Origin: Acidobacteriota bacterium
GTDB taxonomy: Bacteria; Acidobacteriota; UBA4820; DSQY01
NCBI GenBank assembly: GCA_021833665.1
Contig: JAKBES010000011.1
Coordinates: forward strand, 1-32,332
DNA: 32,332 nt
Direction of reading: 5' to 3'
Shown here piece after piece: positions 19,273-28,671 of the stretch. The position numbers were made by a program, and so were the translations under genes. How positions within the stretch are numbered: the first letter of the stretch is position 1; each line of letters begins with the position of its first letter. A model generated the notes under the pieces. The model did no database searches, was not told the origin of the DNA, and saw only the letters and a list, made by a program, of their open reading frames with translations.

Positions 19273-19926
19273 ATGGACAACAGCGGCAGAGAGGATCTGA
19301 TAGGCGCCCTCTCGGAGGTCTTCAGCGTCCTGTCCGAGGTGTTCCTGGAGCCCGAGGCGGACGTGAAGGTACGGCTCGCGGGCGTGATCGGGCGCTGTCC
19401 CGAGAGGTGTCCCGGGCTGGACGGCCTTCCCGGGGCTCTGGCCGCCATGGTCGAGCACTGCGGCAAGCCTCAGCACCAGGCCGTGGAGTACGTCCGCCTC
19501 TTTCTCCACGGCAGCGGGAACGCCACGGTGCACCCTTACGAGTCGGTGTTCACCTACAACCGGCTCATGGCCCCCGAGTGCCTCGGCGACCTCAAGGCCC
19601 TGCATGAATCCGCGGGCATACGGCCCCGCAAGGGGCTCACCTTGCCGCAGGACCACCTGGGGCTCGAGCTGGAATTCCTGTCGTATATCCTCGCCGGATT
19701 CGCGCAGGCTGAGGACGCGGCGGAGCAGGAGCGATGGCGTGAGACGGCCGGGGTCCTCCTGCGCCGGCACCTGGTCCCCTTCGGGCGCCAGTTCGTGAGG
19801 AAGCTGGGGGATGCGCAGCCCAACCCCTACTTCGCCAGCGCGGGAGACGCCCTCGTGGAGGGGCTCCACGCGTGCACCCTCCTTTTGGGCATTGACATGG
19901 AACCGTCCGCAGGTTCCGATCAATAG
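19273..19926 (+). CDS. TorD-like molybdoenzyme chaperone
   Basis: Helical protein following A-B-C; HPYESVF and LGLELEFLSYIL motifs characteristic of the TorD/DmsD family. Confidence 0.75.
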   Translation: MDNSGREDLIGALSEVFSVLSEVFLEPEADVKVRLAGVIGRCPERCPGLDGLPGALAAMVEHCGKPQHQAVEYVRLFLHGSGNATVHPYESVFTYNRLMAPECLGDLKALHESAGIRPRKGLTLPQDHLGLELEFLSYILAGFAQAEDAAEQERWRETAGVLLRRHLVPFGRQFVRKLGDAQPNPYFASAGDALVEGLHACTLLLGIDMEPSAGSDQ

Positions 19927-19932
19927 AAGTTC

Positions 19933-19965
19933 GGGGGCGGGCCTTTGGCGGGCCCGCCCCCTTTC
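19933..19965 (+). terminator. Terminator between convergent operons
   Basis: gggggcgggcc (19933-19943) / ggcccgccccc (19951-19961) then ttt. Confidence 0.7.
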
Positions 19966-19993
19966 CCCCTCAACAACACAGCGGCTCTCACCG

Positions 19994-20509
19994 TCAGGAT
20001 TGCTCCTCCTGCCACCAGCCCAGCCTGGGCGACTCGGCGCAGTCGTGGGAGGGCAGATAGGGCTTGATGTCCAGCAGGGGCGTGTGGTCGCAAAGGTCGG
20101 CACCCAGGACCAGAAGGTCTCCCCCCTCGCGCTTCACCAGCTCCACGAGGGTGAGGCCGAGGGGATTGGGCCGCCTCGGCGACCGGGTGGCGAAGACCCC
20201 ATGGTCCATGTCCCGCTCCTTGGGCTTCACCAGAAGGTCGAAGCCGTCGCTCCTGTGAAGGAGAACGATCAGCCATAGGTGGCTGAATCCTTCCAGATCA
20301 TCGAGCCCCGGCACGTAATCGGGAAAGACGTGGACCGTGGACCTCCCGATGCGCTTGAAGTGGCGCGGCGCTTCCACGGGCGTTGAAAAGGGGGCGCGTA
20401 TGACGCCGATGGGCCGAACGCGCCAGCTCAGGCTCGGCCCGCCCCCTTCGGGGCACGGGGCCTCCCGCTCGGCCTCGTGTTCAAGGTCTGGCGGCTTGGG
20501 CCGGCTCAT
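19994..20509 (-). CDS. TrmO/TsaA-family (UPF0066) SAM-dependent protein
   Basis: RPIGVIRAPFSTPVEAPRH and ATRSPRRPNPLGLTLVELV signatures; start overlaps the end of the upstream cytochrome b gene. Confidence 0.85.
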   Translation of the reverse strand: MSRPKPPDLEHEAEREAPCPEGGGPSLSWRVRPIGVIRAPFSTPVEAPRHFKRIGRSTVHVFPDYVPGLDDLEGFSHLWLIVLLHRSDGFDLLVKPKERDMDHGVFATRSPRRPNPLGLTLVELVKREGGDLLVLGADLCDHTPLLDIKPYLPSHDCAESPRLGWWQEEQS

Positions 20510-21134
20510 GGCCTTCCCCCCTCCCCGCTTCATAGCCCGTGATCATGGCTCTCAACAGGCTCCAAGGTGTCGTGCCCGTGGTGGCGAGGTAGATGTGGCC
20601 GATGAGGAAGGCGAGGAAGAGGTAGGCGCCCAGGGTGTGGGCCGGGCCAAGAACCCTTAGTCCGCCGACGCGTTCGAAGGTGGCCGGCCAGCGGTTGGCG
20701 CCCCACATGAGGACGCCCGTGATGATCTGATAGGGCAGCAGGATGTTCAGGAGCGCCAGGTAGGTGACCTTCTGAAGGGGATTGAGCTTGTGCCTGGGGT
20801 CCGTCTCGTAAGGGTGCGGCTCGCCCTTGAAGATGCCGTACAGGTAGAAGCGCGCTTGCCGAACCGCGCCCCCCGTGAAGTCGTCCATCTTGGGCAGGAA
20901 GTGGTGATATTTGTCGGCCGTCAAATGGTAGAACAGGCCGAGGAAGGCGTTCAGAATCAGGGCGAATCCGATCCAGGAGTGCCAGCTCACGGCGTGGGCC
21001 ATGGACCCGAGGATGCCGAAGCGGTCGGGGTAGTGGATGGCGAAGCCGCTGAGGATCAGCATGATCATGGCCGCCGCCTGGAGCCAGTGCCAGATCCGCT
21101 CGTGAAGGGCGTAGAGGGGTTTGGACGCGCTCAT
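20481..21134 (-). CDS. Cytochrome b, HydC/FdnI-like (thiosulfate reductase/formate dehydrogenase gamma type)
   Basis: HERIWHWLQAAAMIMLILSGFAIHYP and later membrane His residues; ATGA overlap with the octaheme cytochrome gene. Confidence 0.85.
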   Translation of the reverse strand: MSASKPLYALHERIWHWLQAAAMIMLILSGFAIHYPDRFGILGSMAHAVSWHSWIGFALILNAFLGLFYHLTADKYHHFLPKMDDFTGGAVRQARFYLYGIFKGEPHPYETDPRHKLNPLQKVTYLALLNILLPYQIITGVLMWGANRWPATFERVGGLRVLGPAHTLGAYLFLAFLIGHIYLATTGTTPWSLLRAMITGYEAGRGEGHEPAQAARP

Positions 21135-23263
21135 GACCTGCCTCCAAAGAGACGGATGGCTCCGTGAATGAGGGCGAAGAGCAGGGCTCCCACGACGCTC
21201 AGCCAGCCCAGCCACTCGATCCACGTGGCCCTGCTGTTGCCGATGATGTAGAAGGAACTGAGGAGGGGCCTATTGTTGAAGGTTGGGTTTTTCCCTTCGT
21301 AGTTGACGACGTTGATGGGCTTCCCGCCGTAGATGACGGGCACGTCCTTGGGCAGGGCGTCGTCCAGGTCGAGGGGACGGTGGAGGATGCTGTTTTTGGC
21401 GTGGCAGGCGGTGCAGTCCTTGGTGGCCTGTTCCTTCCCAACGATGCTGTGGCTCATGGCCCAGGGGACGATCTCGATGCGCAGCTCGGGTTCGGAGATG
21501 CCCGCGTATTTCTGCAGGAGGCCCTTCACGAGGGCGATCTTCTCAGGCGTGGTGTAGAGGGCTTGAGCGCGGTCGATGATGCCGTCCTTGTCCCCGAACT
21601 CCTTCACGATCTCGGGGCGGTAGGTCCAGCCGTTGGATTTGTCCCAGCTCTCGAAGAAGGCCTTCTGAATCTGCCAGGTGAACACGGGACGGCCCTTGGC
21701 CTTGTCAAACCAGTAGACGCCCGTGATGAGGTTGGTGGGCCGGATCTCCAGATGCCCGTCCTTGGCGGGCGTGGGGACGTAGGCCGGCTGGAAGCCCGTG
21801 ACCTTGGAGTCGGGATCCACGATGTCGCCGTCGATGCCGCGGAAGGTGATCCGGCTCGTGCCCGTGTCCATCAGGAAGCCCCACTCATCGCTGCGGTAGG
21901 CCCAGAAATGGATGGCGGGGATGTGGCAGGTTTGGCAGGCGAGGGCCTTGAAGTGAAGGCTCTTGTAGGGCAGGAAGGCGTGGGTCCTTTCCGCGTCGTG
22001 GCAGTCGGCGCATCCCCTCATGGTGTTGTGGCGGGTCATGTTCACCGTCTCGGGGGGGATGTTGCCCCGGGCGAAGTTGTGGTCGGGGCGCTTGAGGTAG
22101 ATGGCGATGTCCTCGCTCACGGGTTTGTATTTCAGATACTTCTGGCTGTCCTCCTGGATCTTGCGGCCGGGGTTGTTGGGCGAGAAGTGGCAATCGATGC
22201 AAATAAGCCCTTTGGCGGCGTGCACGTCCCAGGGAAAATTCATCTTGTCCTTGCCCACGATGTGAGGGGAGACGGTGTCGCTGATCTTGGCGCCGTTGTA
22301 GATCCATCCTGCCTTCTCCGTGCCCCTCATGATGTCGGCGTGCTGGATGGGCTGGATGGTGGTGGCATCGCGCGCGGTGAAGCCGTGGCACTTGGCGCAG
22401 TTTTCGAGGGTGGGGTCGGACAAGTTGAGGACATCCTGCTTCACCGTTCCGTCGGCGTTGAACGCGGCGCGGTCATAGAGGAAGGCGCCTTTGGCGTCCT
22501 TGGTCACGATGCCCGTCTGAGAGAGGGTGGCGTTGTTGGCCCACCTGAAGTTGCCCGCGCTCATCTCCTCCCGCCGAGCCCCGCGGCTGGCCTTGGGCAC
22601 GTGGCAGAGGAAGCAGTCGCCTTCCGCCGTGCCGCTCTTCTCCCAATCCCACGGCACGACCTTCCCCGACTCCCGGTCCCTGATGGTATAGCTCGGGTCC
22701 ATGGGGCCCTTGGCTTTCGCGTCGGGGGACAGGAACTTGCGGCCGTAGAGGTCGTATTCGGAGATGCCTCCGCCCGTGTGGCAGACGCCGCACTTGGTGA
22801 GCCACTCGGGCTGGCTCATGTCCGCGTCCGCCGCCTCCGTGATGCCCGCGTGGGTGAGCTGCCGGTTGGGGATGATGGAGAATTTGCCGAACATGCCCGG
22901 CGATGAGTTGAAAGGAGCTATCCCGTGGGCTTTCAGGAGGGCCGGATCCATTTCGTTCTTGCCCTGCTGGAAGTGGAAGCTGTTGGTGATGAAGTCGTAG
23001 TCGTGGCAGTCCCCGCCGCACGTCTGGCGCGTGCTGATGGGGTTGCCCGTGTCCAGCACGTTCTTCCCCGCCGCGTCCTTCAGCACCAGGGCCGGATGGA
23101 GCAGCTTGGGGGGAGCGGGCTGATCGCCTGCTTGCTTCATTCCCGGGTCCTGCCCCGCCATGGTGGCGATGCCCAGCACCGCCGCCAGGACCAGGAAGGC
23201 GGGGGACACACGTATTCTGCCGTCCCGCCGCCCGTGGAGGCGGGACCTTGCATCACGAATCAT
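21131..23263 (-). CDS. Octaheme c-type cytochrome with C-terminal TM anchor
   Basis: Heme motifs CGGDCH (CX3CH), CGVCH, CFLCH, CAKCH, CIDCH, CADCH, CQTCH, CTACH; N-terminal signal; C-terminal WLGWLSVVGALLFALIHGAIRLF. Confidence 0.88.
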   Translation of the reverse strand: MIRDARSRLHGRRDGRIRVSPAFLVLAAVLGIATMAGQDPGMKQAGDQPAPPKLLHPALVLKDAAGKNVLDTGNPISTRQTCGGDCHDYDFITNSFHFQQGKNEMDPALLKAHGIAPFNSSPGMFGKFSIIPNRQLTHAGITEAADADMSQPEWLTKCGVCHTGGGISEYDLYGRKFLSPDAKAKGPMDPSYTIRDRESGKVVPWDWEKSGTAEGDCFLCHVPKASRGARREEMSAGNFRWANNATLSQTGIVTKDAKGAFLYDRAAFNADGTVKQDVLNLSDPTLENCAKCHGFTARDATTIQPIQHADIMRGTEKAGWIYNGAKISDTVSPHIVGKDKMNFPWDVHAAKGLICIDCHFSPNNPGRKIQEDSQKYLKYKPVSEDIAIYLKRPDHNFARGNIPPETVNMTRHNTMRGCADCHDAERTHAFLPYKSLHFKALACQTCHIPAIHFWAYRSDEWGFLMDTGTSRITFRGIDGDIVDPDSKVTGFQPAYVPTPAKDGHLEIRPTNLITGVYWFDKAKGRPVFTWQIQKAFFESWDKSNGWTYRPEIVKEFGDKDGIIDRAQALYTTPEKIALVKGLLQKYAGISEPELRIEIVPWAMSHSIVGKEQATKDCTACHAKNSILHRPLDLDDALPKDVPVIYGGKPINVVNYEGKNPTFNNRPLLSSFYIIGNSRATWIEWLGWLSVVGALLFALIHGAIRLFGGRS

Positions 23264-23304
23264 GAGTTTTCTCCTTGGCTCCGTTCAGCCCCTAGTGGTT
23301 CGCG

Positions 23305-24234
23305 TCAGCGGGCCGCCTCTTGCAGGGCCTTGATGAGATGGTCGAAGAGCGCGGTGTAGGACTTGGCCCCAGGGATCCCTTCGATGGACGAGGCCACTTC
23401 GATGACCTTGAGGCCAGGCTCCTGCCGGAACGCCTTGCCGTATTCAGGGGGAGTGCTGGGGTCCACGATGACGATCTGGGCCTTCATCTCCTTCACGTGG
23501 TCAACGAGGAGCTTGGGCGTGGGGAGGACGCCAGGGGTTCCCTTGCACACCACGAAGGTGGGTCCGCCGAGCTTGGAAAAGTTCTGCCAGCCGCACTGGG
23601 CGCTGAAGATGCGCAGATTGGAGAGGGGCTCCAGTTCCTTCTTCCAGCGGACGATGTCTCCGGCCACGGCCTTCTGGAAGGCCTCGGCGTTGGCGAGGAA
23701 GTAGGCCCTCTTGTCGGGTCTCAGGTCGCCCAGGCCCTCCGCCGCCGCCCGGGCGATGGTGGCTCCGTTCTGGGGGTTGAGCCAGAAGAAGGGGTCCCCT
23801 TCCATCTGGGAGGGGTCCACGTATCCGAAGCACGTGGAGGTGGGGACGTTGACCCTCGCCGCGCCTTTGGAGACGTCGATCCAGCCCGCGCCCGCTTCCT
23901 TCGATGCTGCGGCCGGCGTGCCCTTGTCTAGGGCCGCGTTGATGGCCGCCGACTCGTTGAAGAATCCCGTCCAGACCACCGCGTCGGCCTTGGCCAGCCT
24001 CGCGAGCACGGCGGGCTCCACGGCCAGGTTCTTTCTGAGGATGCACCCCTTGAACAGGCTGAAGGTGTCCACCTGGTTGCCGCCCACGACTCTGACGATG
24101 GCCTCGATGTCCGGCTCCGTCACGGCCACCTGCAGTTTTCCTCCCGGCCCGGCCAGCACGGCCAAGGTTCCAAGGGCCCACGCCGCCACCGCGCAGAGGG
24201 CCAGACGGCCCCATGAACTCCGTGTCGTTGTCAT
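23305..24234 (-). CDS. ZnuA-like (cluster A-I) metal-ABC-type solute-binding protein, ligand-divergent orphan
   Basis: LARLAKADAVVWTG, GDPFFWLNPQNG, IVIVDPSTPPEYGKAF follow the ZnuA/TroA pattern; no ABC ATPase or permease in the window. Confidence 0.75.
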   Translation of the reverse strand: MTTTRSSWGRLALCAVAAWALGTLAVLAGPGGKLQVAVTEPDIEAIVRVVGGNQVDTFSLFKGCILRKNLAVEPAVLARLAKADAVVWTGFFNESAAINAALDKGTPAAASKEAGAGWIDVSKGAARVNVPTSTCFGYVDPSQMEGDPFFWLNPQNGATIARAAAEGLGDLRPDKRAYFLANAEAFQKAVAGDIVRWKKELEPLSNLRIFSAQCGWQNFSKLGGPTFVVCKGTPGVLPTPKLLVDHVKEMKAQIVIVDPSTPPEYGKAFRQEPGLKVIEVASSIEGIPGAKSYTALFDHLIKALQEAAR

Positions 24235-24602
24235 CTCACACCTCCGGGGGCACAAGGCCCTGCGTGTCCGTCCACGCCGGGGAGCTTGAAACGCGGCTCC
24301 CCCAGCGCTCCGCACCGATACGCCGAAATCACTTCCATCACTTCGCCCGTCAGGCCTTGAACCACGTCCACGCCCCGGGACCGAATATCCTCTTCCATGT
24401 CCTTGCCGATGGCTCCGCAGAGGAGGACGTCTACGCCCATGGCCTGGAGCTTGGGCGCCCGCTCGCTGGGTCCGAGGCCGCGGCACGTCCGCTGGCCGGC
24501 GGACCTGACGCCCCGCTCGTCCACCCGCCAGAGGGTCACCCTGTGGCAGAAGTCGAAGGTCGGAGCAACCCTTCCGTGAAATTCCGGGACAGCCAGAAGC
24601 AT
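24231..24602 (-). CDS. NifX/NafY-like dinitrogenase Fe-Mo-cofactor-binding domain protein (COG1433 type)
   Basis: MLLAVPEFHGRVAPTFDFCHRV; GVDVLLCGAIGKDMEEDIRSRGVDVVQGLTGEVMEVISAYRCG; ATGA overlap with the next gene. Confidence 0.75.
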   Translation of the reverse strand: MLLAVPEFHGRVAPTFDFCHRVTLWRVDERGVRSAGQRTCRGLGPSERAPKLQAMGVDVLLCGAIGKDMEEDIRSRGVDVVQGLTGEVMEVISAYRCGALGEPRFKLPGVDGHAGPCAPGGVR

Positions 24603-24624
24603 GGCACCCTCCGCCCCAGCTAAA

Positions 24625-24639
24625 GCAAGGGCCGTACCA
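24625..24639 (-). promoter_or_regulatory. Candidate sigma-54 (-24/-12) promoter of the NifX-like/SBP/cytochrome operon
   Basis: Minus-strand TGGTAC-GGCCC-TTGC versus TGGCAC-N5-TTGC; GG/GC spacing correct. Confidence 0.7.
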
Positions 24640-24716
24640 CTCGCTCATTCCGCTTCTAACGTATGGCTGATGTCTTGAGAGGAACGCATCAGCAGGTGAA
24701 GAGGATCCCTTGAAGC

Positions 24717-24731
24717 GGTGCAAGGTGCACC
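24717..24731. promoter_or_regulatory. Candidate enhancer (UAS) 1: GGTGCA-AGG-TGCACC
   Basis: Perfect 6+3+6 palindrome about 110 bp upstream of the predicted sigma-54 start site. Confidence 0.7.
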
Positions 24732-24747
24732 GATCTAAAGGGCGAAG

Positions 24748-24762
24748 ATTGCAAAGTGCAAT
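24748..24762. promoter_or_regulatory. Candidate enhancer (UAS) 2: ATTGCA-AAG-TGCAAT
   Basis: Perfect 6+3+6 palindrome sharing the TGCA-N3-TGCA core, 31 bp centre-to-centre from UAS 1. Confidence 0.7.
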
Positions 24763-24775
24763 GGCGCGCCGAGAA

Positions 24776-26167
24776 TCAGCTCGGGTGCGGGGGGGTGCCC
24801 TTCCTCAGGCGCCGCCATAGGGTGGTCTTGTGGATGCCCAGTTCGCGCGCCGCGGCGCTCCGGTTGCCCTTATGGCGATCGAGGACGGAGAGCATGTGCG
24901 CGCTCTCCATCTCCCGGAGGTTGCCGGCGCCGAGGGGCGCCTCTCCCGGGGCCGGCGGGCCGGACTCGGCGCACACGGCCGCGGGCAGGTGCTCGGGGAG
25001 GACCAGGCCTTGGCGGCACAGGATGAAGGCGTGCTCGACGGAGTTCTCAAGTTCGCGGATGTTGCCCGGCCACGGGTAGCGAAGGAGGCATCGCATGGCT
25101 TCCGGCGTGAAACCCTGAATGTCGCGGCCCCGAAGATGGTTGAGCTTGTCCAAGACGTGCATGGCCAGAAGAGAGATGTCTTCGCGCCGGTCGCGCAAGG
25201 GAGGAATTGCAATTTGCACCACATTGAGCCGGTAGTACAGATCTTCCCTGAAACGCCCCGCCCGCACTTCGGCCAGAAGGTTCTTGTTGGTGGCCGCCAG
25301 GAAGCGCACGTCGGCGTGCAAGGTTCGGTTGGAGCCCAGGGGCTCGAAGGTCTTTTCTTGCAGGACCCGAAGGAGGCGCACCTGCATAGCGGGGGAGACG
25401 TCCCCGACCTCATCCAAGAAGAGGGTGCCGCCCTGGGCCGCGGAAAGGCGCCCGAGCTTGTCCCGTTTGGCGTCGGTGAAGGCCCCGGCCCGATAGCCGA
25501 AGAGCTCCGATTCCAGCAAGGCGTCGGGCAGGGCTCCGCAGTTGACCACCACCAGGGGCCCGGAAGCCCGGGGGCTGAGGTGGTGCAGGGCGCGGGCCAT
25601 GAGCTCCTTGCCCGTGCCGCTCTCCCCCGTGATGAGGACCGTGCAGTCGCTCTCCGCCACCTGGGGGAGCAGCTCGAAGATCTCCCGCATCTTGTGGTGC
25701 GCCGAAAGCATGTCCTGGAAGGCGAACCGTTTTTCCACCTGCCGCCGCAGGTCCTCCACCAGGGAGAGGTCGCGGAAGGTTTCCACCCCGCCCACCACGT
25801 GGCCCTTCGCGTCCTTGAGCAGCGCCGTGCTCACGCTGATGGGGACCTTCTGGGCTTTGGAGTTCAGGATGCGCACCGACTGGTTGATGACGGGGCGGCC
25901 CGTGGCAAGGGTCCTCTTCAGCGCGCACGAGCCTTCGCAGATATCGGCCTTGAAAACCTCCCAGCATGGCCGCCCCACGGCTTCCTCTTCGCTCGTGCCG
26001 GTGATGGTGGCGGCGGCCCTGTTGAAAGAGGTGACCTTGAACTCGCTGTCCACCGTAAAGACCCCGTCGTTGATGGAGTCGAGGATGGTGCGAAGGCCCC
26101 GGTCCCAGGCCAGGCCGGCCTTGCGTTCTCTGGCGGATTCACGGGAGGGGAGAGCCTTCTCGGTCAT
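24776..26167 (-). CDS. PAS-AAA+-Fis sigma-54-dependent regulator (regulator 1)
   Basis: GESGTGKE Walker A, GGTLFLDEVGD Walker B, GAFTDA loop, HTH GNRSAAARELGIHKTTLWRRLRK; PAS with Cys motif. Confidence 0.92.
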   Translation of the reverse strand: MTEKALPSRESARERKAGLAWDRGLRTILDSINDGVFTVDSEFKVTSFNRAAATITGTSEEEAVGRPCWEVFKADICEGSCALKRTLATGRPVINQSVRILNSKAQKVPISVSTALLKDAKGHVVGGVETFRDLSLVEDLRRQVEKRFAFQDMLSAHHKMREIFELLPQVAESDCTVLITGESGTGKELMARALHHLSPRASGPLVVVNCGALPDALLESELFGYRAGAFTDAKRDKLGRLSAAQGGTLFLDEVGDVSPAMQVRLLRVLQEKTFEPLGSNRTLHADVRFLAATNKNLLAEVRAGRFREDLYYRLNVVQIAIPPLRDRREDISLLAMHVLDKLNHLRGRDIQGFTPEAMRCLLRYPWPGNIRELENSVEHAFILCRQGLVLPEHLPAAVCAESGPPAPGEAPLGAGNLREMESAHMLSVLDRHKGNRSAAARELGIHKTTLWRRLRKGTPPHPS

Positions 26168-26183
26168 GGTTGCATTATGCACC
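26168..26183. promoter_or_regulatory. Candidate autoregulatory site ggTTGCA-TTA-TGCAcc at the regulator 1 start codon
   Basis: Same TGCA-N3-TGCA core as the two UAS, directly abutting the ATG. Confidence 0.55.
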
Positions 26184-26366
26184 GATTCGAGTACCGGGTA
26201 AAGGGGAAGGACGAGAGCGGCAAGCGGAGGGGAGGTGGTCGGATTGAGGGGACAGGGGACAAGCGCAAGGGAAGGTGAGTGGGGCTTCCTCCTCGCCTCA
26301 CCGCTTCGGCACCCCGCGTGCTGATCCATTGCGGCACCAAGGCTGGCGCGATTCATGGCCCGCGCC

Positions 26367-28181
<1,815 letters not shown>

Positions 28182-28248
28182 CACGCGCACCTCAGATTCA
28201 CACAGTAGATTCCCGTGCGGGGTGAGTCAAGGCAAGCTCAAGATGTAC

Positions 28249-28593
28249 TCAAGGCCGGGGGGCCGCTTCGCCACCGCTGAGCCGGACGATGAAGGCCACG
28301 AGATGGCGCCGGGCATCACCGCGGATGTGAGGAAACGGAGGCATGCCCTTGGCTCCATGGTCGAGCCGCTCCTCCACCGCGGAGGCGCTCAAGTGGCGTC
28401 CCGCCAGGGACGGGCCCGTCGTTCCCCCCTGGTGGCAGGGAAGGCAGGCCTCCATGTAGACGGTAGCCGCGTCGTCGGTGGCGGGCTTGTAGGGGCTGCC
28501 CGTGCACGCCAGGGCCAAGGCGATGCCCGCCACGGCAAAGGCGGCGAGGGAGAAGAAGGAAGGCTGGCGTCGGGCCCCGTTTTCGGTCACCAT
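28249..28593 (-). CDS. Small monoheme c-type cytochrome, probable lipoprotein
   Basis: Lipobox-like LALACTGS; heme motif CLPCH; MPPFPH downstream as in class I cytochromes c. Confidence 0.8.
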   Translation of the reverse strand: MVTENGARRQPSFFSLAAFAVAGIALALACTGSPYKPATDDAATVYMEACLPCHQGGTTGPSLAGRHLSASAVEERLDHGAKGMPPFPHIRGDARRHLVAFIVRLSGGEAAPRP

Positions 28594-28657
28594 GAGGATG
28601 GACTGTACGGCCTTCCAGGGCCCACGGGAAGGCAGGGCAGCGGGCCTCGCCGAAATT

Positions 28658-28671
28658 GGGGCATATGCCCC
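28658..28671. promoter_or_regulatory. Perfect palindrome GGGGCATATGCCCC
   Basis: Direct reading, between divergent cytochrome c (-) and Moco operon (+). Confidence 0.45.

Noticed and set aside
25206-25218. Additional TGCA-ATT-TGCA motif
   Set aside because: Inside the conserved coding sequence of regulator 1 (VVQIAIPP region); likely chance from codon usage.
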